Positions 35,590 to 44,468 of a stretch of DNA of 64,000 nt are shown piece after piece. A program made the position numbers and the translations under genes. The stretch lies in the NCBI RefSeq assembly GCF_024612015.1, contig NZ_CP102512.1:1488001-1552000 (forward strand), read 5' to 3'. How positions within the stretch are numbered: position 1 is the stretch's first letter; each line of letters opens with the position of its first letter. The notes beneath the pieces are model-generated. The model was not told the origin of the DNA. It was given only the letters and a program-made list of their open reading frames with translations, and made no database searches. Origin of the DNA: Streptomyces sp. CA-210063. Lineage in GTDB: Bacteria; Actinomycetota; Actinomycetes; Streptomycetales; Streptomycetaceae.

Positions 35590-36627
35590 TCACTTGAAGC
35601 CGGTGGGCATGTACTGGTCGACGTTGTCCTTGTCGACGACGGCCGAGTAGAGCGTCAGGGAGGCCGGGATCTCGAACTCGGCGAGGCCGCTGACGCCCTT
35701 GCTCTGGCCGAGGGCGCGGGCGAGGTCGATCGCGGAGGCGGCCATGGTCGGCGGGTAGAGGACGGTCGCCTTGAGGACGCCGTCGTCCTTCTTGATGGCC
35801 TGGAAGGCGGACAGCGCGCCGGCGCCGCCGACCATCAGGAAGTCGTCGCGTCCGGCCTGCTCGATGGCGCGCAGGGCTCCGACGCCCTGGTCGTCGTCGT
35901 GGTTCCACAGAGCGTCGAACTTCGACTGTGCCTGCAGGAGTTGGGCCATCTTGGCCTGCCCGGACTCCACGGTGAAGTCGGCGGCCTGCCGGGCCACCTT
36001 CTTGATGTTCGGGTAGTTCTTCAGCGCGTCGTCGAAGCCCTGGGTGCGCTGCTGGGTCAGCTCCAGATTGTCGAGCCCGGCGAGCTCGATGACACGGGCG
36101 TCGCCCTTGTCCTTGAGCTGTTCGCCGATGTAGTGCCCGGCGCTGAGGCCCATGCCGTAGTTGTCGCCGCCGATCCAGCAGCGGTACGCCTGCGGGGAGT
36201 TGAAGATCCGGTCGAGGTTGACGACGGGGATGCCCGCACGCATCGCCTTGAGACCGACCTGGGTGAGCGCCTTGCCGTCGGCGGGCAGCACGACCAGGAC
36301 GTCGACCTTCTTGTTGATGAGGGTCTCGATCTGGCCGATCTGCTGGGCGGTGTCGTTGGAGCCCTCGGTGATCTCCAGCGTGACGTCCTCGTACCGCTCG
36401 GCGCGGCTCTTGGCGTTCTGGTTGATCGCGTTGAGCCAGCCGTGGTCGGCCTGCGGTCCGGCGAAGCCGATGGTGACTTCCTTGCCGGGAGTGTCCGTCG
36501 CGGCCGGCTGGTCGTTCGCCGCCGGGTCGTCTTTGGTTTCGTTGCTGGTGCAACCGGCGAGGAGGGCGCCGGCCGAGACGGCGGCGGTTCCGAAGAGCAG
36601 TCCTCTACGGCTGGTGAACTCTGGCAT
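35590..36627 (-). CDS. Sugar ABC transporter substrate-binding lipoprotein (RbsB/periplasmic-binding-4 type)
   Basis: The 345-residue protein has a twin-arginine signal with lipobox (SRRGLLFGTAAVSAGALLAGC). The mature part has the ribose-binding-protein pattern: VTIGFAGPQADHGWLNAINQNAKS, QIETLINKKVDVLVVLPADG, GIPVVNLDRIF, WNHDDDQGVGALRAIEQAG. It delivers a sugar to the permease encoded 36 bp upstream. The ligand cannot be named. An inositol- or glycoside-type compound would suit the dehydrogenase and isomerase genes that follow. Confidence 0.93.
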   Translation of the reverse strand: MPEFTSRRGLLFGTAAVSAGALLAGCTSNETKDDPAANDQPAATDTPGKEVTIGFAGPQADHGWLNAINQNAKSRAERYEDVTLEITEGSNDTAQQIGQIETLINKKVDVLVVLPADGKALTQVGLKAMRAGIPVVNLDRIFNSPQAYRCWIGGDNYGMGLSAGHYIGEQLKDKGDARVIELAGLDNLELTQQRTQGFDDALKNYPNIKKVARQAADFTVESGQAKMAQLLQAQSKFDALWNHDDDQGVGALRAIEQAGRDDFLMVGGAGALSAFQAIKKDDGVLKATVLYPPTMAASAIDLARALGQSKGVSGLAEFEIPASLTLYSAVVDKDNVDQYMPTGFK

Positions 36628-36663
36628 GGCGGTGGACCTTTCCCGTGTCGGCTCTTCGGTGTG

Positions 36664-37683
36664 TCAGGTCGTGCTTGCCGTACGTCGCTGGACCAGGACC
36701 GCGGCGACGATGATCGCGCCCTTGGCGATCTGCTGGACGTCGGTCTGCAGGTTGTTGAGCGCGAAGAGGTTGGTGATCGTGGTGAAGATCAGGACGCCGA
36801 GCACGGAGCCGACGATGGTGCCCCGGCCGCCGGTGAGCAGGGTGCCGCCGATGATCGCGGCCGCGATGGCGTCGAGTTCGTAGAGGTTGCCGTTGGTGTT
36901 CTGGCCGGAGCCGGAGAGCACGATCAGCAGGAACGCGGCGATGCCGCAGCACAGTCCGGAGAGCAGGTAGAGGTACAGGCGCTGCCGCCGGACGTCGATG
37001 CCCGCGAGCCGGGCCGCCTCCGCGTTGCCGCCGACGGCGACCGTGCGCCGGCCGAAGGTCGTACGGTTCAGCACGAACCAGCCGATGATCGTCACGACCG
37101 CGAAGACGAGGACCAGCGGCGGGATGCCGAGGACGTACGCGTCGCGCTCGCCGAGGTCCAGGATGGCGTCGACGGTGACGATCTGGGTGCTGCCGTCGGT
37201 GATCTGGAGGGCGAGCCCCCGGGCCGAGGCGAGCATGGCGAGGGTGGCGATGAAGGGGACCAGCCCGCCGTATGCGATGAGCAGCCCGTTCACCAGGCCG
37301 CACCCCACGCCGACGATCACCGCCGTGAAGAGGATGCCGGCGAAGCCGTACTCCTGAGTGGCGACCGTGGTGGCCCAGACGGAGGCCAGCGCCACGATCG
37401 CGCCCACGGACAGGTCGATGCCGCCGGACATGATGACGAAGGTCATGCCGACGGTGACGACGCCGATCACCGAGGCCTGGGTGAGGACGAGTTGGAGGTT
37501 GCGGGTGTCGAGGAACTCGTCGGGTTTGGTCACGCCGCCGATGACGATCAGCGCGGCGAGGACACCGAGGAGCGAGAGGGTGCGCACGTCGGCGCGGAAC
37601 ACGAGGGCGCGCCAGGCCGGTGGTTCACTGACGGGTGTCACTTTGTCGGCGCTGCCCCGGGGCGGGGACACGGGCTGGGTCAT
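36664..37683 (-). CDS. Sugar ABC transporter permease (RbsC type)
   Basis: The 339-residue membrane protein has 8-10 hydrophobic segments. It has the family signatures SGGIDLSVGAIVALASVWATTV, GLVNGLLIAYGGLVPFIATLAML and GLLCGIAAFLL-like, plus GRGTIVGSVLGVLIF near the C-terminus. It is the only permease gene of the system, so a homodimer is expected. ATG overlaps the ATPase stop by four bases. It acts in the cytoplasmic membrane. Confidence 0.93.
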   Translation of the reverse strand: MTQPVSPPRGSADKVTPVSEPPAWRALVFRADVRTLSLLGVLAALIVIGGVTKPDEFLDTRNLQLVLTQASVIGVVTVGMTFVIMSGGIDLSVGAIVALASVWATTVATQEYGFAGILFTAVIVGVGCGLVNGLLIAYGGLVPFIATLAMLASARGLALQITDGSTQIVTVDAILDLGERDAYVLGIPPLVLVFAVVTIIGWFVLNRTTFGRRTVAVGGNAEAARLAGIDVRRQRLYLYLLSGLCCGIAAFLLIVLSGSGQNTNGNLYELDAIAAAIIGGTLLTGGRGTIVGSVLGVLIFTTITNLFALNNLQTDVQQIAKGAIIVAAVLVQRRTASTT

Positions 37684-39221
37684 GACGCCGGGCTCCCTTC
37701 AACGGTCACGGGGCTTCCTTCCATCACAAGGTCGAGTACGCGGTGTTCGTCGAGTTCACGGGCGGGCGCGGTGTGCACGACCCGGCCCTCGCGCAGGACG
37801 AGCACCCGGTCGGCGAGGCCGAGGACTTCGGGCACCTCACTGGAGACGAGCAGCACGGCCAGCCCCTCGTCGGCGAGCCGCCGGACCACCGCGTACAGCT
37901 CCGCGCGGGCGCCCACGTCGACGCCCCGGGTCGGCTCGTCGAGCAGCAGCACCCGGCAGCCGCGCAGCAGCCAGCGGGCGAGGACGGCCTTCTGCTGGTT
38001 GCCGCCGGAGAGGGTGCGGACCGGTACGGCCGGGTTGTCGGGACGTAGGGACAGCTCGCGGGTCGCGGCCCGCGCGGCGCGGTGTTCGGCGCCCCGGTCG
38101 ATCCAGCCGACGCGCGCGAAGCGGGACATCGACGACACGGAAACGTTTCTGGTGACGGACTCCAGCATCAGCAGCGCCTGCGCCTTGCGCTCCTCGGGCG
38201 CGAGTCCGAGCCCGGCGCGTACGGCGGCCCGCACACTGCCCGGCCGCAACACCCGCCCGTCGACGCTGACCTGACCCGCCGTGGGCTTGCGGGCACCGTA
38301 GATCGTCTCCAGGATCTCGGACCGCCCGGAGCCGACGAGTCCGGCGAGCCCGACGATCTCACCGGGCCGGACCTCGAGGTCGAGGGCCTCGAACTCCCCT
38401 TCGCGCGCGAGCCCTCGCACTTCGAGCACGGGCGTGGCGCCGGCCGGTGGCGCGGGCGGCCGGTCCGGGAAGACGTACTCGACGTTCCGCCCCGTCATCA
38501 GCGCCACGACCTCGCGCGTCGGCGTGGACTTCGCGGGCAGCCCGCCCGCCACGGCCCGTCCGTCCTTCAGTACGGTCACCCGGTCGCCGATCCGCCGGAT
38601 CTCCTCCAGACGGTGCGAGATGTAGACGACGGCCACCCCGGCCGCGGTCAGGTCCCCCACGATCCTGAAGAGGTTGTCGACCTCGTCCGGGTCGAGCGCG
38701 GCCGACGGCTCGTCCATGACGATGAGCCGTACGTCGTGGGAGAGCGCCCGGGCCATGGAGACGATCTGCTGCTGGGCGGCGGACAACTCACCGACGAGCC
38801 GCGCCGGATCGACCTCGGGATGTCCAAGTCGCTTGAGCAATGCGGCTGTTGACGCACGGGCCGCCTTTCCCCGTACGACGAAGCCGGCAGCCGTGGGTTC
38901 ATGGCCGAGGTGGACGTTCTCGGCCACCGACAGGCCCTCCACCAGGTCGAGTTCCTGGTAGATGGTGGCGATACCTAGGCGCATGGCGGCGATCGGGGAC
39001 TTGAGGGTGACGGGTTCGCCCCGCCAGGTGATCGTGCCGTCGTCGGGCTGGTGGGCGCCGGCCAGGACCTTGATCAGGGTGGACTTGCCGGCGCCGTTCT
39101 GGCCGAGCAGGCAGTGGACCTCTCCGGCCTGGACGTCGAGGTCGACGCCGTCCAGGGCCCGGACTCCGGGGAACGACTTGGTGATGCCGGACATGGTGAG
39201 CAGCGGTGTTTCTGGTGCCAT
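37680..39221 (-). CDS. Sugar ABC transporter ATP-binding protein, duplicated (RbsA type)
   Basis: The 513-residue protein contains two ABC domains. The first has Walker A GQNGAGKSTL, signature LSAAQQQ and Walker B LIVMDEPSAAL. The second has the degenerate P-loop GLVGSGRSE typical of this class, signature LSGGNQQK and VLLLDEPTRGVD. It powers import through the permease it overlaps. The first signature is LSAAQQ rather than LSGG, which is common in RbsA-like proteins. About 220 bp separate it from the ROK regulator gene upstream, enough for a promoter. Confidence 0.94.
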   Translation of the reverse strand: MAPETPLLTMSGITKSFPGVRALDGVDLDVQAGEVHCLLGQNGAGKSTLIKVLAGAHQPDDGTITWRGEPVTLKSPIAAMRLGIATIYQELDLVEGLSVAENVHLGHEPTAAGFVVRGKAARASTAALLKRLGHPEVDPARLVGELSAAQQQIVSMARALSHDVRLIVMDEPSAALDPDEVDNLFRIVGDLTAAGVAVVYISHRLEEIRRIGDRVTVLKDGRAVAGGLPAKSTPTREVVALMTGRNVEYVFPDRPPAPPAGATPVLEVRGLAREGEFEALDLEVRPGEIVGLAGLVGSGRSEILETIYGARKPTAGQVSVDGRVLRPGSVRAAVRAGLGLAPEERKAQALLMLESVTRNVSVSSMSRFARVGWIDRGAEHRAARAATRELSLRPDNPAVPVRTLSGGNQQKAVLARWLLRGCRVLLLDEPTRGVDVGARAELYAVVRRLADEGLAVLLVSSEVPEVLGLADRVLVLREGRVVHTAPARELDEHRVLDLVMEGSPVTVEGSPAS

Positions 39222-39352
39222 GAGTTCCCCTTGGCGGGCGTGCGGGCCGGTTTCAGGGCGAATCCGCTTGCTGGGCAGGCGTGTTCGGGCAGGGCGGAGC
39301 GGGGGCGCTGTGCGTGGTGATGTCTGTGCGGCTCGGTGCTGGTGCGCTGTTC

Positions 39353-39418
39353 GGGCGGCTCTTGCGTGCGCCGTACGGGCGACTCGTGCGTGCGCCGTGC
39401 GGGCGACTCTTGCTGGTG
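39353..39418. repeat. Imperfect 24-bp tandem repeat before the ABC operon
   Basis: Units at 39353-39376 and 39377-39400 differ at three positions, and a third partial unit follows to 39418 (core GGGCGACTC-TTGC). They lie in the gap between the ROK regulator gene and the ABC ATPase start. They could be a regulator array or simple slippage. Confidence 0.6.
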
Positions 39419-39441
39419 TTCGGTACGAACGAACGGAGTGG

Positions 39442-40632
39442 CTACGCGGGTGAGAACAGATGGTCGCTGATGAGGCGGGCCGCGCCGATGACTCCGGCGG
39501 TGGGCCCCAACTCCCCCAGAACGATGGGCAGATTGCCGGTCGCGAGGGGCAGTGACTGGCGGTAGACCTGGGTGCGGATGGCGGCGAGCAGGGTGTGGCC
39601 GAGGCCGGTCACCCCACCGCCGATCACCACCAGGCCGGGGTTGAAGAAGCTGACGAGTCCGGCGATGACCTGGCCGGTGCGGTTGCCGCCCTCGCGTATC
39701 AGGTCGAGCGCGGTGGCGTCGCCGGCGGCGGCCGCGGCGGCCACGTCGACGGCGGTCAGGGTGCCGTGGGTCTCCAGGCGAGAGGCGAGTTCCGCCGAGA
39801 GGCCCTGCTGGGCGGCGTCCTTGGCGTCACGGGCGAGCGCGGCGCCGCTGAAGTGGGCCTCCAGGCAGCCCCGGTTGCCGCAGGCGCAGGGGCGGCCGTC
39901 CGGTACGGCGAGGATGTGCCCTATGTCGCCGGCGCTGCCCGTCGTACCGCGGTGGACCTCACCGCCGACGACGATGCCGCAGCCGATGCCGGTGCCGATC
40001 TTGACGCAGAGGAAGTCGCCCACGGAACGGGCCACGCCCGCGTGCTGCTCCCCCATCGCCATCAGGTTCACGTCGTTGTCGACCATGACGGGGCAGCCGA
40101 GTTCCTGGCTGAGCGCCTCGCGCACCGGGAACCCGTCCCAGCCCGGCATGATCGGCGGGGCGACGGGGACGCCCTCGGGAAAGCGAACCGGTCCGGGGAC
40201 GCCGATGCCGGCGCCGTCGAACCCTTCCGCGAGCCCGGAGGCCTTCAACTTGGCGGCCATGGACAGCACTTGCTCGAAGACGGCGACCGGGCCGTCCCGT
40301 ACGTCCATGGGCTGGTTGATGTGTCCGAGGATCTCCAACTCGGCGTTGGTGACGGCCACATCGATGGAGGTCGCGCCGATGTCGACGCCCAGGAAACGGA
40401 GCCCGGGGGCGAGCCGGATGTTGTGCGAGCGGCGCCCACCGCGCGAGGCGGCGAGTCCGTCGGCCACGACCAGGCCCGTCTCCAGCAGCCGATCCACCTC
40501 CACGGCGAGCTTCGACCGCGAGAGATCGACCCGATCCCCCAGCTGCGCCCGGGAGTTGGGCCCGCCGTCCCGCAACAGCCGCAGCAGCCGGGCCTGATGC
40601 GTGTTCGCGGGTCGAGCCGTCATACGTCTCAC
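39442..40632 (-). CDS. ROK family transcriptional regulator of the sugar operon
   Basis: The 396-residue protein has an N-terminal winged helix (QARLLRLLRDGGPNSRAQLGDRVDLSRSKLAVEVDRLLE). The ROK sugar-kinase-like domain follows, with FLGVDIGATSIDVAVTN, GIGVPGPV, VDNDVNLMAMGE and the zinc motif GHILAVPDGRPCACGNRGCLEA (C-G-C-GNRGC). Such proteins repress sugar genes until a sugar or sugar phosphate binds. GTG 40632 has GGAGGGG upstream; ATG 40623 is an alternative. It precedes the ABC genes in the same direction and probably controls them and itself. Confidence 0.92.
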   Translation of the reverse strand: MRRMTARPANTHQARLLRLLRDGGPNSRAQLGDRVDLSRSKLAVEVDRLLETGLVVADGLAASRGGRRSHNIRLAPGLRFLGVDIGATSIDVAVTNAELEILGHINQPMDVRDGPVAVFEQVLSMAAKLKASGLAEGFDGAGIGVPGPVRFPEGVPVAPPIMPGWDGFPVREALSQELGCPVMVDNDVNLMAMGEQHAGVARSVGDFLCVKIGTGIGCGIVVGGEVHRGTTGSAGDIGHILAVPDGRPCACGNRGCLEAHFSGAALARDAKDAAQQGLSAELASRLETHGTLTAVDVAAAAAAGDATALDLIREGGNRTGQVIAGLVSFFNPGLVVIGGGVTGLGHTLLAAIRTQVYRQSLPLATGNLPIVLGELGPTAGVIGAARLISDHLFSPA

Positions 40633-40672
40633 AAGCCCCTCCCCGCCTCAACCGGCCTCTACGCCCGTCGCC

Positions 40673-40714
40673 TTCCGGCCACATCCCGCAGCCGACGTTC
40701 CGGCCACATCCCGC
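40673..40714. promoter_or_regulatory. 17-bp perfect direct repeat upstream of the ROK regulator gene
   Basis: TTCCGGCCACATCCCGC occurs at 40673-40689 and again at 40698-40714, 25 bp apart, and CCGAC-like sequence follows both copies. It lies 41-82 bp before the regulator start, so a pair of operator half-sites for autoregulation is likely. Confidence 0.5.
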
Positions 40715-40837
40715 GACCGACCTTTCGCAGGGGAACGTAGCAGCGGCTACCGGGACTGGGAAGAAGTCGCGCACAGATTGCCGCCAACTTTCTCCACTCA
40801 CAGGACAAAGCGGGGGCGCGGCACGTGAGGCGGAGGG

Positions 40838-41512
40838 TTACTTCTCGCGCTCGTGGTACGTCTTGCGCGTGTGCTCGGTGTGGGCGCGCATGACCTCCGT
40901 GGCGCGCTGTTCGTCGCGGGCGGAGATCGCGGTGATGAGGTCGCGGTGCTCGATCCAGGACTGGTGGCCGCGTTGGCGGGCGACCGGGGTGTAGTACCAG
41001 CGGACGCGGCGGTCGACCTGGGCGGCGAGTTCGGCGAGGACCGCGTTGCCCGCCAGTTCCATGATCTTCGCGTGGAAGCGGGCGTTCATGGCGACCGCGG
41101 CGTCGACGTCGTCGGCGTCGACGGCCCGCTCGCCCTCGGCGCAGAGTTCCTCCAGCGCCGCGATGCCCGCCGTGCCGGCGTTCGCCGCGGCGAGGCGGGC
41201 GGCCTCGGCCTCCAACAGGGTGCGGACCGTGAGGAGTTGGTCGGCCTCCGCCTCCGTCGGCTCGTGGACGAAGGCGCCCTGGGCGGGCCGGAGGTCGACC
41301 CAGCCCTCGGTGTTGAGGCGTTGCAGGGCCTCGCGGACGGGCTGCCGGGACACCCCGAGGTGCCCGGCGAGTTCGCTCTCGACGAGGTGCTGGCCGGGAC
41401 GCAGCGCCCGCGTCGTGATGAGTTCGAGCAGGGCCTCGTAGACGCGGTCGCGCAGTGGACCGGGGCGTTCGAGCTTGGGCACCGCCCCTTGCGGAAGTCC
41501 TGTCGACAACAT
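40838..41512 (-). CDS. GntR/FadR-type (FCD) transcriptional regulator
   Basis: The 224-residue protein has a winged helix at about 15-85 (LRDRVYEALLELITTRALRPGQHLVESELAGHLGVSRQPVREAL) and a helical FCD ligand-binding domain (MNARFHAKIMELAGN, RRVRWYYTPV, EHRDLITAI) with His and Asp residues for a metal site. FCD regulators usually sense small organic acids. ATG 41512 has GGAGGGGG upstream; a start at 41551 is less likely. Sequence 80 bp upstream resembles the operators in the two oxalate/formate promoters. It is thus a good candidate regulator of those genes although it lies about 13-27 kb away. Confidence 0.9.
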   Translation of the reverse strand: MLSTGLPQGAVPKLERPGPLRDRVYEALLELITTRALRPGQHLVESELAGHLGVSRQPVREALQRLNTEGWVDLRPAQGAFVHEPTEAEADQLLTVRTLLEAEAARLAAANAGTAGIAALEELCAEGERAVDADDVDAAVAMNARFHAKIMELAGNAVLAELAAQVDRRVRWYYTPVARQRGHQSWIEHRDLITAISARDEQRATEVMRAHTEHTRKTYHEREK

Positions 41513-41592
41513 CGGGTCCCCCTCCAGAGCACCACCGGGTGTACCGCACACGGAAAGTCAACGGCCCGTACTGGAAAGTCCACGTCAACAGC

Positions 41593-41618
41593 CAGTATGG
41601 ATTGTCTTTCGTCTACAG
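41593..41618. promoter_or_regulatory. Operator C upstream of the GntR gene
   Basis: The site reads CAGTATGGATTGTC followed by TTTCGTCTACAG. The last twelve bases match TTTCGTCGACAG of site B (54300-54311) with one change, and CAGTATG, ATTGTC and GTCTACAG also occur in site B, reversed. It lies in the 170-bp gap before the regulator, where autoregulation would act. Confidence 0.5.
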
Positions 41619-41682
41619 TCTACGACCCGCGATGACCAGGGAGCCGACGGGTATGCCTCGTCACATCCCACGAACGCCCTGC

Positions 41683-42621
41683 TCACGGGCAGCGGACCAC
41701 CTGTCCCGCGTACGACAGGTTGCCGCCGAAGCCGAAGAGCAGCACGGGGTCGCCGCTGGTGATCTCGCCGCGTTCGACGAGCTTGGAGAAGGCGAGGGGG
41801 ATGCTCGCGGCCGAGGTGTTGCCGGAGTCGACGACATCCCGCGCGACCACGGCGTTGACCGCGCCGATCTTCATGGCGAGGGGCTCGATGATGCGCAGGT
41901 TGGCCTGGTGGAGCACGACCGCGGCGAGGTCGGCGGGCGTGAGTCCCGCCTTCTCGCAGGCGGCGCGGGCGATGGGCGGCAGCTTGGTGGTGGCCCAGCG
42001 GTAGACGCTCTGGCCCTCCTGCGCGAAGCGCGGAGGGGTGCCCTCGATGCGTACGGCGTTCCCCATCTCGGGTACCGATCCCCACAGCACCGGTCCGATG
42101 CCGGGTTCCTCGGCGGCCTCGACGACGGCCGCGCCCGCTCCGTCCCCGACGAGGACACAGGTCGTACGGTCGGTCCAGTCGGTGACCTCGGACATCTTGT
42201 CGGCGCCGATGACGAGCGCCCGGGTGGCGGCCCCGGCGCGCACGGCGTGGTCGGCGGTGGCGAGGGCGTGGGTGAACCCGGCGCAGACGACGTTGACGTC
42301 CATGGCGGCCGGGTTCGGGATGGAGAGCCGGTGCGCGACCCGGGCGGCCATGTTCGGGGAGCGGTCGACGGCGGTGGAGGTGGCGACGACGACCAGGTCG
42401 ATGGCCTCCGGACCGAGGCCGGCCGAGGCGAGCGCCTTGGCGGCGGCGTGGCCGGCCAGCTCATCGACCGGCTCGTCGGGTCCTGCGATGTGCCGGGTGC
42501 GGATGCCCACGCGACTCGTGATCCACTCGTCACTGGTGTCGACCATGTCCGCCAGATCCTTGTTGGTGAGGACCCTGGCGGGCTGGTAGTGGCCGACGGC
42601 GGCGATTCGCGAGCCGTTCAT
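41683..42621 (-). CDS. Beta-ketoacyl-ACP synthase III (FabH-like)
   Basis: The 312-residue protein has the KAS III triad: Cys113 in DVNVVCAGFTHAL, His in VVLHQANLRI and Asn in SGNTSAASIP. N-terminal TSDEWITSRVGIRTRHIA and the C-terminal GFGGNLSYAG complete the family pattern. It condenses an acyl-CoA with malonyl-ACP or transfers acyl groups. ATG 42621 fits the normal FabH start, with GAGGGG upstream. It stands alone, without ACP, FabD or FabF genes, so a specialised role is more likely than primary fatty-acid synthesis. Confidence 0.92.
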   Translation of the reverse strand: MNGSRIAAVGHYQPARVLTNKDLADMVDTSDEWITSRVGIRTRHIAGPDEPVDELAGHAAAKALASAGLGPEAIDLVVVATSTAVDRSPNMAARVAHRLSIPNPAAMDVNVVCAGFTHALATADHAVRAGAATRALVIGADKMSEVTDWTDRTTCVLVGDGAGAAVVEAAEEPGIGPVLWGSVPEMGNAVRIEGTPPRFAQEGQSVYRWATTKLPPIARAACEKAGLTPADLAAVVLHQANLRIIEPLAMKIGAVNAVVARDVVDSGNTSAASIPLAFSKLVERGEITSGDPVLLFGFGGNLSYAGQVVRCP

Positions 42622-42907
42622 GGGTGGTTCCCCTCGTAGCCTGTGGTCAGCGGGATCCACCAGTCTGATCAGTGACTCACCGGTACGAGGACGGGTGAGG
42701 CGACAGTAAAGCGTGGCCCGAGTTGTGGGCTTCCGTCAGAGCGCGTCCGTGACCTCGTCGGCCCCACGTCGTCGGGTCGGCGCGGGCTCGGCCGAGGGCG
42801 CCCCTCCGCCGCGATGAGTTTCGGCCGGGTCGCGAGTCTGTTCCGGTGACCGTCGTAGCACGTCGGTCGTACGACGCCGCCCGGCACGAGACACCACGGA
42901 GGACACC

Positions 42908-43690
42908 ATGACGACCACGCCGAGTGACCCGACCACCGCGCTGCCCGGACGCCCGCCCGTCGTCGACCTGGCCACCTGGCAGGCCGCCCGTGACGAGCTT
43001 CTGGTCCGTGAGAAGGCCCACACGCGCGAGGGCGACGCCCTGGCCGCGGCCCGCCGCCGGCTGCCGATGGTCGAGTTCGACGGGACGGTGGAGGTCGTCG
43101 GCCCCGACGGCCCGGTGCCGTTCCTGGACCTGTTCCAGGGCCGCGACGAGCTCGTGGTCTACAAGCACATGTGGTACGACGGCGCGCCGCACCAGGGGCA
43201 GTGCGAGGGCTGCACCACGACGGCCTGGCACCTGAAGGACGCCGTCTATCTCAACGCCCGCGGCGTCTCGTTCGCCGTGCTGACCACGGGCCGCTGGGAG
43301 GAGGTGGCCTCCTACGTCGAGTTCATGGGCTACACCCAGCCCTGGTACTCGGTGCGCGACGTGGAGGGGCCGGCCGGCGGCGACATGGGTTACCTCACCT
43401 GCTTCCTGCGCGACGGCGACCGCGTGTTCCTCACGTACTCCACGACGGGCCGTGGCAACGAGCGGGTCAACGGGTCCCTCGGCCTGCTCGACATGACGCC
43501 CTACGGCCGCGGCGAGGCGTGGGAGGACAACCCCGAGGGCCGGCCCGAGGGGGGCAGCCCGTGCTGGTCCTGGCGCTCGGACGCGGACGGGAACCCCACG
43601 TGGGGCCCCACCAGCCGCCCCGTCCCGCAGTGGACCCGCCCCGGCGCGACCCCCGTGGAGACCCTCGGCCGACACGGCCACTGCCACTGA
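42908..43690 (+). CDS. DUF899 family thioredoxin-like protein
   Basis: The 260-residue protein has the DUF899 pattern: ARDELLVREKAHTREGDALAAARRRLPMVE at the start, FQGRDELVVYKHMWYDGAP, and QCEGCTTTAW with a CxxC-like pair in the thioredoxin-fold position. FLTYSTTGRGNERVNGSLGLLDMTPYGRGE follows. The biochemical role is unknown; relatives are annotated as putative dithiol-disulfide oxidoreductases. ATG follows GGAGG closely. It appears monocistronic, with a 286-bp upstream gap in which I see no gene. Confidence 0.88.
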   Translation: MTTTPSDPTTALPGRPPVVDLATWQAARDELLVREKAHTREGDALAAARRRLPMVEFDGTVEVVGPDGPVPFLDLFQGRDELVVYKHMWYDGAPHQGQCEGCTTTAWHLKDAVYLNARGVSFAVLTTGRWEEVASYVEFMGYTQPWYSVRDVEGPAGGDMGYLTCFLRDGDRVFLTYSTTGRGNERVNGSLGLLDMTPYGRGEAWEDNPEGRPEGGSPCWSWRSDADGNPTWGPTSRPVPQWTRPGATPVETLGRHGHCH

Positions 43691-43856
43691 CGCGCCGTCG
43701 TCGGCGATGTCGGTGTCGGCGTGGTGGCGGTGGGGTGCAGGCCGTCGGCCAGGTCGAACTCCGGCTCACAAGCGAACGCCGCCGCGTTCGGAGGGTGTGG
43801 TCGTCGCTGGGAAAGTCTGTTGAGACGCCGCCGTCTGTCGGGGAGGGTCTGGAGGC

Positions 43857-44405
43857 ATGGAGTACTTCTGCTACCACCGCGACCGGCCCGGGTCCCTCGC
43901 GCTCCGCATCGAGCTGCTGGAAGAGCACTGGTCGTACATGGACCGGTACGCGAAGGAGCTCATCGCTCGCGGCCCGACCTTCGCCGACGACGGCGAGACG
44001 CCCACCGGCAGCGTGCACATCGTCGACCTGCCCGATCCCGCTGCTGCCCGCGCGTTCGCCTTCGACGAGCCCAACTACCAGGCGGGCGCGTACCGGGACG
44101 TGTTGCTGCGCCGGTGGCGCAACCTGCTGGGGCGCACCATGTGGGATTTCCCCGGTGGCCCAAGCGGTGGCAAACGGTACCTGGTGCTCGGCCTGGGCTC
44201 GGGGCCGGCCGTCGACCTCGACGTGCCTCCCGACCGGGACGATCTGATCGCGTACGGGCCGCTGCTGTCCGACGACGGCGCCACCTGGCTGGGTACGGCG
44301 GCGCTGCTCAGGGCCCCGGATCCGGACACGGCACGCACCGTCCTGACTGTGGACCGGTACGCCGACATCGAGGTCCACGACTGGGAGTTCGGCGGACGGC
44401 GCTGA
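43857..44405 (+). CDS. YciI-like (YCII-related) protein, two repeats
   Basis: The 182-residue protein begins MEYFCYHRDRPGS and has YciI features: EEHWSYMDRYAKELIARGPTF, GSVHIVDLPDPAAARAFAFD. A second, shorter copy (LIAYGPLLSDDGATWLGTAAL, DPDTARTVLTVDRYADIEVHDW) follows. YciI domains are small ferredoxin-like alpha/beta proteins, some with a His-Asp active pair. No substrate is known. A GGAGG ribosome binding site precedes the ATG, and the gene ends at a terminator shared with the convergent glycosyltransferase. Confidence 0.8.
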   Translation: MEYFCYHRDRPGSLALRIELLEEHWSYMDRYAKELIARGPTFADDGETPTGSVHIVDLPDPAAARAFAFDEPNYQAGAYRDVLLRRWRNLLGRTMWDFPGGPSGGKRYLVLGLGSGPAVDLDVPPDRDDLIAYGPLLSDDGATWLGTAALLRAPDPDTARTVLTVDRYADIEVHDWEFGGRR

Positions 44406-44412
44406 CGAACCA

Positions 44413-44435
44413 GGGACGCGCCACGCCGGCGCGTC
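44413..44435. terminator. Convergent terminator between YciI-like and glycosyltransferase genes
   Basis: GGACGCGCC and GGCGCGTCC form a perfect 9-bp stem around acgcc, placed 8 bp after the rightward stop and 33 bp before the leftward stop. Confidence 0.65.
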
Positions 44436-44468
44436 CTCGTCGTAGTACGTCCGCCTGTCACGCGGCCG

